DNA of 24,223 nucleotides. Origin: Seminavis robusta (Eukaryota > Bacillariophyta > Bacillariophyceae > Naviculales > Naviculaceae). Each line of letters opens with the position of its first letter. Position 1 is the first letter of the stretch. Positions 8,367 through 16,421 of the stretch are shown here, piece by piece. The position numbers and the translations under genes were made by a program. The notes under the pieces were generated by a model, which was not told the origin of the DNA, did no database searches, and worked only from the letters and a program-made list of their open reading frames with translations. The stretch spans positions 1-24,223 of the forward strand of contig CAICTM010001699.1 in the NCBI GenBank assembly GCA_903772945.1, in the 5' to 3' direction.

Positions 8367-9770
8367 ATGAGAACTCCAACGCCCCTGAACACTACCGGTA
8401 TTGTGGGTTCCCAACAGCAAAGCTTGGATAAAGATCGTCAAGTATCTCTGGTGCTGGATCACTTTCAGGCGCAACCGGCCTTTTTGCGTTCCGAGAGTCC
8501 CACTGCCCGTCGTCTGAATAAGAGTCCTTCTGCTGCCAAGAAACGAAACAAACAGACCAATGGGAATTTCTCGAGCATTCACTACCAAGACAAGGCGCTG
8601 AGTCTCGTGTATCAGCATTACTGTGGATATCGCCTGGAGTTTGGTATACCCGTCAATATCACTAGCCCATACAAAATTCATTTCGTCCCCGACAAGTACT
8701 ACAAGGAGAAATGCGAATGGATGGACCACGAAATGATTGAATTGTGTCAACGAGTCAATGCCGAAGAATGCGCCTCCTTGTTTTCCACAGTCTCCAAATT
8801 ACTCTTGGAACTTGGCAAGTTGACGGTGCCACCACCACCACAACAGCCCTTCTTACCCAATAATGACAGAAAACACGAAATTCGACGCTTGTGGGCGCAC
8901 AAGAGAACCGCCTGGGATTTGCCGCTCTTTTTGATGAGATGCGCCGCCACCAGTCAAAAGAGTTCTCGTTTGTGCACGCCATTTCCCTTGGGCTACGAAC
9001 GACATCCGGCATTTGTCCTGCATCACAACAATATTCGAGACACGGCCTTGCAACAACCACAACGAACATGCGACGAAGCCTCCCTCGTGTCCTTTCTGTC
9101 CTCGCGCCAATGGACGGAGAAAGTTAAACTCGCCGTAGACGACAATGTCTCGACCAAAACCAATACCAAAGCCATTCAAGTGACACTGGATTTGCGACAT
9201 GACCCGACGCCTCATTTTCAACAATTGGTACACCAGCGAGGCTCCGTTAAAGCGTTTCACGGAACATCCATTGAAAATGCCTGGTCCATTCTCAATTTTG
9301 GACTGTGCACCCATCCTGCCATTCAAAAGAATGGAGCGTTAATGGGACCGGCCGTCTATCTCTCGGACAAGTACGATGTGGCCTACTTTTTTGCCACTCA
9401 AAATGGCAGTGCCAAGTATCTGCCCCGTGCCATTTGGAGGGCGGCGCCGTCCTTTTGGAATCTGCTCTCGTCACTGTCACCCAGTTTAGTGCAATATTTG
9501 CAAGATCCCCATGCGGCAGTCGACTTGACGTGCTATGCCGTGGTGGAATGTACCATTGTTCAACCTCCAAAAAAGCATGACGATGATCCACATTTCAATG
9601 GCACCAAACGGCGGGATCACTATTTTGCCGTGCCCAATCCACAAGATATTCACATGGAACAGATGCATCTGATTTTGGAATTTACCAAACGGCCGACGCT
9701 GAGTCCGTGGATGGCGGCCTTGATGGTCCTAGTGGTGGTGCTCGTGTGGAAACTTCCAGTCTTTTCTTGA
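8367..9770 (+). CDS. PARP16-like mono-ADP-ribosyltransferase, tail-anchored
   Basis: A 467-residue protein whose C-terminal part matches the PARP catalytic fold, closest in layout to PARP16. The NAD-binding His is in AFHGTSIENAWSIL (His298). The conserved Tyr is in GPAVYLSDKYDVAY (Tyr331). The last catalytic strand is HMEQMHLILEF (about 430-439). The third triad position appears to be a hydrophobic residue (about Leu435) rather than Glu, as in mono-ADP-ribosyltransferases. It ends in one hydrophobic segment (MAALMVLVVVLVW, about 449-461) and six more residues, a tail anchor like PARP16 in the ER membrane. The N-terminal 60 residues are S/T/K-rich and may be disordered. PARP16 acts in ER stress signalling in animals; that role here is inference. 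The start is ATG 8367. Confidence 0.87.
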   Translation: MRTPTPLNTTGIVGSQQQSLDKDRQVSLVLDHFQAQPAFLRSESPTARRLNKSPSAAKKRNKQTNGNFSSIHYQDKALSLVYQHYCGYRLEFGIPVNITSPYKIHFVPDKYYKEKCEWMDHEMIELCQRVNAEECASLFSTVSKLLLELGKLTVPPPPQQPFLPNNDRKHEIRRLWAHKRTAWDLPLFLMRCAATSQKSSRLCTPFPLGYERHPAFVLHHNNIRDTALQQPQRTCDEASLVSFLSSRQWTEKVKLAVDDNVSTKTNTKAIQVTLDLRHDPTPHFQQLVHQRGSVKAFHGTSIENAWSILNFGLCTHPAIQKNGALMGPAVYLSDKYDVAYFFATQNGSAKYLPRAIWRAAPSFWNLLSSLSPSLVQYLQDPHAAVDLTCYAVVECTIVQPPKKHDDDPHFNGTKRRDHYFAVPNPQDIHMEQMHLILEFTKRPTLSPWMAALMVLVVVLVWKLPVFS

Positions 9771-10258
9771 ATACTGTGTGCGGGGTGGTACCGGTCGCTA
9801 GTACTGTAGCAGCCAGGGGATGTGGGGACTTGATATTCAGCAGCTTTACGTACTAACTCGAGAGTCAGCACACAAGATGCATGTAGTGCGAGGCAAAATT
9901 GATCCTAGCTAGCTACTAGATACAAACTACAGTACCATGGCGTCGTTCCACCACTCTTAGGGATGCTGCTGTTGGTATCTGTGATGGTAGCAGTAGTCAT
10001 TTCATGTGTAGTACAGTAGTCTTCCCCAGGTGTGCATGTAGTTGTGCTACCTTCTTGTGCAGCAGAAAATCCATTAAGGCTGGTAAGAAGGAACGATTCA
10101 TCCAGGAGAAGCTTTCGGAATCCAAAGCAAGTGGCAGCACCAAGACTGTTACTCCTCCATTGAGAAACAACCATCATTGACAGAAGGAGCTGAAAAAAAG
10201 GGTAAGGCAAAGAGACTAAGTGGCTTATACTTGTACCTTCCACTGATTGACCACAGAA
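9771..10258. other. Intergenic region between two gene 3' ends
   Basis: This lies between the PARP16-like gene (+) and the TPR gene (-). It contains a CTAGCTAG word at 9905-9912. On the plus strand a 58-codon ATG frame (KSIKAGKKERFIQEKL within it) ends near 10180. It overlaps a longer antisense frame that has no ATG start. Both are too weak to call. Confidence 0.4.
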
Positions 10259-11816
10259 TCAAGGTTGCTGCATTTTTGACTTGACAAATTCAATCCATTT
10301 TAGGCAACCTTTGGTGTGACCATGATCTGCTCCCAGTACTGGTTCCCAAATGGCAAGACACTCTTCAAATTTCAACAAGGCTCCAGAATAGTCACCCATC
10401 CTATACATCAAGCCGCCAATATTGTTGTAAGTGGCTGCCAATGAGGGATGATTCTTGCCATGTACTGACAAATCAATAGCAAGACATTCTTTATACTTTG
10501 ACAAAGCACCTTCATAGTCACCCACATCACACAGCACTTTCCCGATATTGTTGTAGGTGTTTGCCACATGAGGATGATTCTTGCCCAATATTTTTTCTTC
10601 AATAGCAAGACATTCTTGATACTTTGACAAAGCACCTTCATAGTCATCCATATTGTGCAGGGCAGCACCAATACTCATATACACAGTTGCAACATCAGGA
10701 TCATTCTTGCCCAATGCTGACAATCGAATTGCAAGAGCTTTCTCATCTTTGGCAAAGCACCTGCATGGTCACCCATGCTTCCCAGAACAGCTCCAATGTT
10801 GTAGTATGTGGTTGCTGTTTCTTCATGATTCTCACCGAACACAGTCTCACAAATCCTAAGAGCAGTCTGGTGAAGTTTCATGGCTGCATCATGTTCTCCA
10901 TTGTTGTCAAAGATAACTCCAATGTCGTTACAAAAGTCCACATAGTCTTCATCATTTGTGTTTTCTCTGGTTTCCACCAACTGAGTCAAGACACCATGCA
11001 TCCAACCACGTAACAAGTCATTGACTCGATTGTTGAGCACAGAGAATCCAACATCTGATTCTACTTGTCCAAGAATAGCCAGCCTGTCACTTTCAACAGA
11101 TGCATTGGCATTTTCAACTTTGGTGTTGCCAAGTGTCTCGTAGAGAGCATCGATGCCTTCTCCATTATCAACGACTTCTAGCTCTAGAGATTGCTTCTCT
11201 TTGGGTGGCATGACAATATCCACTTTGCAACCACCCATCCTATGAGCCGTAAAGATCTCGAAAATACACCACACCCGAGTGATGTAGATGGGTGCTTTCC
11301 ATGGAGCCATCATGGCCAGCAAATGACCAATTTTTTTGACTCGTTCTCCAAAGATGGCAAAGAAGTCCATCTTGGCAGCAGACGCAATAATCATTCCTGA
11401 TTTCTGCAGAGCAGAGTTTTGGACAACCCTGTGTTGATTGACACACAGAGGCAGCAGACCCAGATATAGGTCCTCTTTGGGTTGAGATTGTTTTGGCGGC
11501 AGAAATCCGTGAGGGTATCCACAATATCTCCAATGGCGTAATTCCAGGAATAGCTGAGCATTTGAGTTGCCTCTCCAACATGGTCTTTGCCTTGCAGACA
11601 ATGGACATAGGCAGCCCCCATTTTGCCATCGATTGGGCAAACCGTGTTGGCTCCCTTGGTTCGAATGACCCCCGGAGGACCTTGCAGATCCTCAATTTCA
11701 TAGACTTTGGAGTCTTTGGAAAGTGGATTTCCTGTTGTTGTTGTTGTAGCACAGACTTCTTCTTCCAAAAAGACTTGCTCCAAATAAAAGACACTGACAC
11801 CAAGCATTTCGTCCAT
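10259..11816 (-). pseudogene. Kinesin-light-chain-type TPR gene with two frameshifts
   Basis: Three minus-strand frames join end to end into one protein of about 515 residues. It starts at ATG 11814-11816 (MDEMLGVSVFYLEQ). The N-terminal about 230 residues form a globular domain with MLSYSWNYAIGD, TYIWVCCLCVNQH and WKAPIYITRVWCIFE blocks. The spacing recalls TIR-like folds, but this is not proven. Then come five 42-residue TPR units of kinesin-light-chain type (GALSKYQECLAIEEKILGKN, ANTYNNIGKVL). The first break is a GT dinucleotide gain in the repeat at 11441-11446. The second is a one-base loss near 10751. Without these, homology reads straight through, so introns do not explain them. It is either a recent pseudogene or assembly indel errors. 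As written, translation stops after 141 residues. The Harbinger insertion begins 57 bp upstream of the ATG. Confidence 0.75.
10473..10646 (-). repeat. Near-identical duplicated TPR segments
   Basis: The 48 bases at 10473-10520 and at 10599-10646 differ at a single position. They lie exactly 126 bp (42 codons) apart, within adjacent TPR units. This indicates recent unit duplication or gene conversion. Confidence 0.85.
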
Positions 11817-11870
11817 GATTGTTTATTGTTTTTCTTGCTTGGATTTGAGTTTGGATGTTGTGTCGTTTCC

Positions 11871-11873
11871 TTA
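11871..11873. repeat. Target-site duplication TTA (left)
   Basis: TTA directly abuts the left terminal inverted repeat and is matched by TTA at 16040-16042. Three-base TTA/TAA duplications are the hallmark of PIF/Harbinger insertion. Confidence 0.85.
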
Positions 11874-11902
11874 GAGCAGGATCAACAGTGGCATCAAAGT
11901 TA
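11874..11902 (+). repeat. Left terminal inverted repeat of the Harbinger element
   Basis: 29 bp, identical in inverse to 16011-16039. A subterminal TAATGGAGGCAA follows at 11935-11946, 61 bp from the end. Its inverse sits at 15968-15979, 60 bp from the other end. Confidence 0.93.
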
Positions 11903-11985
11903 AGCGTATATTCCAAGTTTACACGTACCATCGGTAATGGAGGCAACTCGCTCAACAGAAACTTTGGTCATCATAATTGGCTCGC

Positions 11986-11994
11986 TATATATTA
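11986..11994 (+). promoter_or_regulatory. TATA-like box of the transposase gene
   Basis: TATATATTA lies about 85-93 bp before the ATG at 12079, inside the element. It fits a core promoter for the transposase and favours that ATG over any earlier in-frame codon. Composition-based only. Confidence 0.35.
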
Positions 11995-12078
11995 GAGAGT
12001 TATCCTGTAAACTTGACAAATCCCACTGGTGAATGGCTCAATCGCTCAATCTTCCAAAATGATCTCATTGTTGCCACC

Positions 12079-13638
12079 ATGCCGCCAACAACACTATCAG
12101 CTGTAAAAGAGATCAATGACATAGGTGTTGGCTTGTCACTGCTTGCTGTAATGGTAACCAGGATGGGACCAACCTTCCTCAGTCGCCATGCAAAGGAAAT
12201 CTGCTACCTATTTCTTTTTGGAGCAACTGCCGCCTGTCAACTGGAAAGGTCAATGAAGGAACAAATGATTGGTCAGAGAAAGCTGGTGGAAGATGTCACG
12301 GAAGCTGTTTACACTCACTTCTACGAAAGCAACAACAGGAAGAGGAAAGCTGCTTATGAGCAGGAGGCTTCTCTTCGTGCTCCAGGAAAGAAAAGAAGGC
12401 CAACACGCCACAACCATGAGAGGGCTAGAAAGTGCGTGCAGGAAGATTGGTTGGGTTCTGACGCCATATTCCTTGACAGACAATTCGAGATGACTTTCAG
12501 ACAACCCAAAAGTCATGTGGAAAGGCTCATTCAAGCTTGTATTCGGTATGAACCAAAACACTTCTCATCAGAACGTCGAGATGCCTCTGGAAAGCCTGGG
12601 ATATCAGTGGAAGTCAAAGTGCTGGGAATCCTCAAGTGTGTTGCCTTCGGGTGTTCTGGCAGAGCATTCCGCGACTACCACCAAATGGGAGTTAATACAT
12701 TCACCGAGAATCTCAAAGCCTTCTTCCGTGCGATCAGAGCTGACACAGAACTTCAAGGCAAGTACATGCGCGCTCCCACAAAGGAGGATGCCAAAAGAAT
12801 CACCGCTCTGCATCAAAGGAAGCATGGTGTACCAGGGATGCTTTGCAGTATTGATTGCCTGCATGTTTTCTGGAAGAATTGCCCAGTTGCATGGCAAGGT
12901 CAGTTTCGCAACGGCAAGAACAAGCAGTCTTCCATTGTGGTGGAGGCTGCTGTTGATTACAACACTTTCGTTTGGTCTTGTTCTGTTGGCCACGCAGGAA
13001 CACAAAGTGATATCAACATCTGGGACTCCTCGCCACTGCATAGACTGTTCTTATCAGATCAGTTCGTGGAGAACGTGGACTTCGAATTCCATGTGGACGG
13101 CGAAAGATTCAACATGCTTTGGTGCTTGGTGGATGGAATCTACCCTGCCTCAGCTCGCTTTGTCAAAACGTTGAAGTATCCAACTGGTCATGCCGCCAAG
13201 ATGTTTGTCGAATGGCAGGAGGCCGCGAGGAAGGATTCAGAAAGAACCTTCGGCATTGTGGTTCGAAAGTTCCAAATTCTTGCAAGGGCCATCGAATACT
13301 GGGATATCGATGATGTTAAAAACATTACGCATGGTTGCTTCCTTATGCACAATATGATGGTAGAGCGTCGCATCAAGGACAATCAAAGCGAGGATGCTGA
13401 CATGTACCATCTGGTTCTAAATGATGGCGATGAGGCGGAAGAAAGGGAGGAAAGCTTGGATCGTTTCACTCGCTTCGCTCGTGTTCTCACTCCACAACAA
13501 AGGGATGCCGCCTATCAGATTCAGAAAGCCAAGGAAAGGTGGACCAACCTCAACAGTGATGCCCGGCACATGCGACTACAGAGAGCTATCATGAACCACA
13601 TTGCCGCTTCTTACATCCAACACAAACAGTCATCGTGA
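12079..13638 (+). CDS. PIF/Harbinger transposase (plant-type DDE)
   Basis: A 519-residue transposase of the plant PIF type (Plant_tran / DDE_Tnp_4 group). It cuts the element at its terminal repeats and inserts it at TTA/TAA. The catalytic triad is visible: Asp259 in CSIDCLHVFWKNCPVAW, Asp311 in HAGTQSDINIWDSSPL and Glu388 in RKDSERTFGIVVRKF. LVDGIYP (about 350-356) and FLMHNMMVE (about 421-429) are further family signatures. A basic segment (NRKRKAAYE...GKKRRPTRH) may act as a nuclear localisation signal, and a helical DNA-binding region precedes the catalytic core. The ATG at 12079 has a good context (CCACCATG). The frame extends upstream to 11977 without an ATG, over the TATA-like box. It works with the ORF1 protein encoded on the opposite strand. 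No disabling change is seen. Confidence 0.93.
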   Translation: MPPTTLSAVKEINDIGVGLSLLAVMVTRMGPTFLSRHAKEICYLFLFGATAACQLERSMKEQMIGQRKLVEDVTEAVYTHFYESNNRKRKAAYEQEASLRAPGKKRRPTRHNHERARKCVQEDWLGSDAIFLDRQFEMTFRQPKSHVERLIQACIRYEPKHFSSERRDASGKPGISVEVKVLGILKCVAFGCSGRAFRDYHQMGVNTFTENLKAFFRAIRADTELQGKYMRAPTKEDAKRITALHQRKHGVPGMLCSIDCLHVFWKNCPVAWQGQFRNGKNKQSSIVVEAAVDYNTFVWSCSVGHAGTQSDINIWDSSPLHRLFLSDQFVENVDFEFHVDGERFNMLWCLVDGIYPASARFVKTLKYPTGHAAKMFVEWQEAARKDSERTFGIVVRKFQILARAIEYWDIDDVKNITHGCFLMHNMMVERRIKDNQSEDADMYHLVLNDGDEAEEREESLDRFTRFARVLTPQQRDAAYQIQKAKERWTNLNSDARHMRLQRAIMNHIAASYIQHKQSS

Positions 13639-14001
13639 AAGCAGAGGTGTCGACAAGGAAATTGTGTTGACTGATTGTGGACTGATTTGGAAGTTTCGTA
13701 CGATGTACGGTGGATCAGTACTGGTTGACTGGCGTCAAATCATACAAGAGTGAAGTAAAACTGACAGCACCGACGACTGGATCACTCACTGGCTCACTCC
13801 TATCGCGCTTGCTGGATTGCCTGTAAAACCATTTCGTTACTACAATACGATTATAATATAGTCTACTATTTGACATTCGACCATGGCCTTTCCATCAATT
13901 GCACAGTTTCCAGTTGCGGCATCTTCATATCTCTCTGTTGTATCTCCTCATCTCAAGTGTCTTGTCTCGGAACCTTCGCTGTTCTTCTCAGTAGTCATCC
14001 A
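13639..14001. other. Intergenic gap between the convergent transposon genes
   Basis: A 363-bp stretch between the stop codons of the transposase and ORF1, which should hold both 3' ends. Nothing else is recognised. Confidence 0.5.
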
Positions 14002-15633
14002 TCAGTCACTGTCATCTGAATCTTCGCTGGACTCCTTCCTATTGCCGGCGGCATCTTCATTCTCCATGTCTTTGATTTCTCTCTGCAACTTGAGGATGCG
14101 TCTCTTCTGCATGAGCCTCTTCTCCATGGCGTCATTCTTGAAGTACTCTTCTTTGTCTGTTTCTGACCACTGAGACACTGCAACTTGGTTGACTAGGTGA
14201 GTTGAGATTTGACCAATTGCCTCACTAACTGACGCGGCTTCCTGAACAGCTTTTCCTCCCATCGCATTCATTCCTTGGTTCTCGAGGATACGGCCAATCT
14301 TGTCATTGAGCGCAGCCTGTCTTTTGCCCACAGCTCGAGGTTTCTTGGTGTGTTTCTTCCCATCTGCACGCTTCTTGCCTGTGTCATTCGAAGAGGAAAA
14401 CTTGGGGAAATCTTTCAAGATCTCAAAGCATTCGACAAACTGGAACTTAGAACCAACACTGTGTTCGTACATGGTCAAGCATCGCTCAAGGTGGTCCTCC
14501 GGCGTTTCTCCAGATTTGATGGGATTCTGATTGATGATGCCAATCAGTTTGTTGGTGCCGTGCTTGATGACTCCAAACCTATTCACCACACTCCTCTGCT
14601 GTCGGTTCCTTGGGAGCTCTTCCTCACCAGCGGCCTCATTGTGCTCATCCACCTTGGTGACATAATTGGCGAAGAATTTCTTGTCGAAGTCAGACTGCCT
14701 CTGATCACTTCCGCTGCGAGAATCTTCAGTTGCCGAACACCAGGATTCTGTCATGTACACATCCTCATCCACCGTGAAGTTCTTGCCGCGAGTCTTCTTC
14801 TGATCCTGCTTGGATTTGCCATTCAAGAACTGGGAAAGCTGCTCCACTTCGAGGTTCCTCTTCTTGGCAGTCTCCACGGCCACGTTGGCCTGCATTTCTT
14901 CTTCCTCGTCTTCCTCGTCTTCCTCGTTTTCTTCATCATCTACCTGAGTGACCAACATGTCTGGGGACTTGTTGCCTTCCTCTGCGCTGTCTTCATCTTC
15001 AAAATCTTCCAACGCAACTGTAGGAAGAGGAGTACGGGCAGCTCCAGTGCCATCTCCATCACAGTTCTTGCAGATTATATCTCCAGTATCTTTCTGGCCA
15101 ATCGAACAGGGGGGAAGTGCATGGACAAACATACGACAAGAACCACACTTGTGACGGAAGGCTTCCAATTGTGGGTATGGACACTCATTTCCCAATGCTT
15201 CACAACAGCCCTTGCGACGATCCACTCCTTGAAGAGGTGGCATGGGTGGTGTACCAGCACGTTGAGGCATGACGGCAGCTGCTGGAGGTGGCTTAGGAGC
15301 CGTTTTGGCCTTAGCCTTTTTGGAGTTACTGACCAAGGTTCCCCTGCCATTGCCAATCTTGCGCTTGGCCATCTTCTTCTTGTTGTTGTTAAATCCCATG
15401 AGGGAAGCAAACTGGTCCTGCGTCCAAGGAGACAGTTCAGAGATGCCAAATGGCTGGGTCACCTTTGGTGGTGTGGCGTTCTTCGGTTGCTCTTGCTCTT
15501 CTGGTTCAGGAGGAACGGCAGTGAAAAGATTGCGTGTTGGTTGACCAAGGACAATCTCCGGGGATGCAGCGTATTGAGTTGCCTCTTGCTGCGTCTCAAA
15601 CTGACTCAAGTGATTTGGATTCCAGGAAGACAT
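14002..15633 (-). CDS. Harbinger ORF1: Myb-like DNA-binding protein with a zinc cluster
   Basis: A 543-residue partner protein of the transposase. Residues about 282-412 match the Myb/SANT-like ORF1 of plant PIF elements: KNFTVDEDVYMTESWCSATED opens the domain, then DFDKKFFANYV, a variable basic part (NRQQRSVVNRFGVIKHGTNK) and FQFVECFEILKDFPKF. In rice and zebrafish systems this protein binds the subterminal DNA and brings the transposase into the nucleus. Upstream, residues about 143-191 form a Cys/His-rich module (CCEALGNEC, HKCGSCRMFVH, CKNC) that probably binds zinc. An acidic run (about 209-247) separates the two. A K-rich segment near 84-112 may be nuclear targeting. The C-terminus is a charged coiled coil ending in S/D repeats. 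The start is the ATG at 15631-15633; the frame stays open upstream without another ATG start. Confidence 0.85.
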   Translation of the reverse strand: MSSWNPNHLSQFETQQEATQYAASPEIVLGQPTRNLFTAVPPEPEEQEQPKNATPPKVTQPFGISELSPWTQDQFASLMGFNNNKKKMAKRKIGNGRGTLVSNSKKAKAKTAPKPPPAAAVMPQRAGTPPMPPLQGVDRRKGCCEALGNECPYPQLEAFRHKCGSCRMFVHALPPCSIGQKDTGDIICKNCDGDGTGAARTPLPTVALEDFEDEDSAEEGNKSPDMLVTQVDDEENEEDEEDEEEEMQANVAVETAKKRNLEVEQLSQFLNGKSKQDQKKTRGKNFTVDEDVYMTESWCSATEDSRSGSDQRQSDFDKKFFANYVTKVDEHNEAAGEEELPRNRQQRSVVNRFGVIKHGTNKLIGIINQNPIKSGETPEDHLERCLTMYEHSVGSKFQFVECFEILKDFPKFSSSNDTGKKRADGKKHTKKPRAVGKRQAALNDKIGRILENQGMNAMGGKAVQEAASVSEAIGQISTHLVNQVAVSQWSETDKEEYFKNDAMEKRLMQKRRILKLQREIKDMENEDAAGNRKESSEDSDDSD

Positions 15634-16010
15634 TCCAAGAACTATGGGCGAAGCAACAACAACGATGGTACCTTCATGGACAAAACCCACAATATTTCAT
15701 TTGCACGAAAGCTATTCACATGCCTGGCCATTGTCTATTGATGTAGCTGCGAATCTTCCTTGGAGGGAACGAAACTTGCCTCCAAGAATAACAGATCATT
15801 CAATATATTCATTTTGGATATAAACAATGATGCTATTTGGTGTCGACTTCCTCCATTACCAACTGACAGCAAATTGGCGATATTTGCCGACAGCACCAAC
15901 CTGACATAAACGTTGCGCAAATATTTGGTGCCAGTGGAGGCTTAATGTAAGTTGAAGATGGTGACAATTGCCTCCATTAAGCGCAAAATCTGAGTTTGCG
16001 AGTTTGCACC
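15634..16010. other. Right subterminal region of the Harbinger element
   Basis: Contains the ORF1 promoter and several GGAGG-type words. The inverse TAATGGAGGCAA is at 15968-15979, a related CCTCCATTACC at 15851-15861, and GTGGAGGCTTAATG at about 15933-15946. Small palindromes include CAAATATTTG (15918-15927) and GCAAAT...ATTTGC (15869-15887). These are candidate binding sites for ORF1 protein or transposase. Confidence 0.5.
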
Positions 16011-16039
16011 TAACTTTGATGCCACTGTTGATCCTGCTC
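16011..16039 (-). repeat. Right terminal inverted repeat of the Harbinger element
   Basis: 29 bp, the exact inverse of 11874-11902, followed at once by TTA (16040-16042). Confidence 0.93.
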
Positions 16040-16042
16040 TTA
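16040..16042. repeat. Target-site duplication TTA (right)
   Basis: Matches TTA at 11871-11873 on the other side of the element. Confidence 0.85.
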
Positions 16043-16421
16043 TCCGAGAACTGGAGGCATTCCGAACCTTCGACAAAAATAAATTTGTCCATTGAGGTTT
16101 GGCGTGACAGTCGAATGTCGTTTGGTTGGTCACCCTGACGTCATTGTTTCTAACGCGCACCACTGAAATTCATACGAGGAATTCCAAAAAATGAGGCAGG
16201 AAGTCACGGCTTTGTGGTAAAGCACTCAAACCCTCAATTGTGGTCGTCAGAACGCAAAAGATACAACAGCGGCACAGTTCTTCTTGGTCAGTACCTCAGC
16301 TCAGCACCCAGCTCTCAATTGTGGTCGACAGAGGGGCGTTGGGTTTACGAACAAGTCGAGGACGAGACGATACGATCTGGTGTCAACATACCAGATACAA
16401 CTATCTGAACTGTCTGTAGCA
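16043..16421. promoter_or_regulatory. Upstream region of the coiled-coil gene, possibly once shared with the TPR gene
   Basis: A 379-bp non-coding stretch. A 14-bp direct repeat CTCAATTGTGGTCG occurs at 16233-16246 and 16314-16327, the second copy about 95 bp before the ATG at 16422. If the Harbinger element is mentally removed, this DNA joins the 54 bp before the TPR gene start and forms one divergent spacer. Confidence 0.4.

Larger units (their letters stand above)
11874..16039. mobile_element. PIF/Harbinger DNA transposon, apparently complete (4166 bp)
   Basis: The element is bounded by perfect 29-bp terminal inverted repeats (11874-11902 and 16011-16039, starting GAGCAGGATCAACAG) and flanked by TTA on both sides. 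It encodes the two proteins this superfamily needs: a DDE transposase (12079-13638, +) and a Myb-like ORF1 protein (14002-15633, -), arranged tail to tail. Both frames are open and key residues are present. Together with the perfect repeats this suggests a young, possibly active copy. Confidence 0.93.

Noticed and set aside
14275..15741. 488-codon plus-strand frame
   Set aside because: Antisense shadow of the Harbinger ORF1 gene; the minus strand carries the recognisable Myb-like and Cys/His domains.
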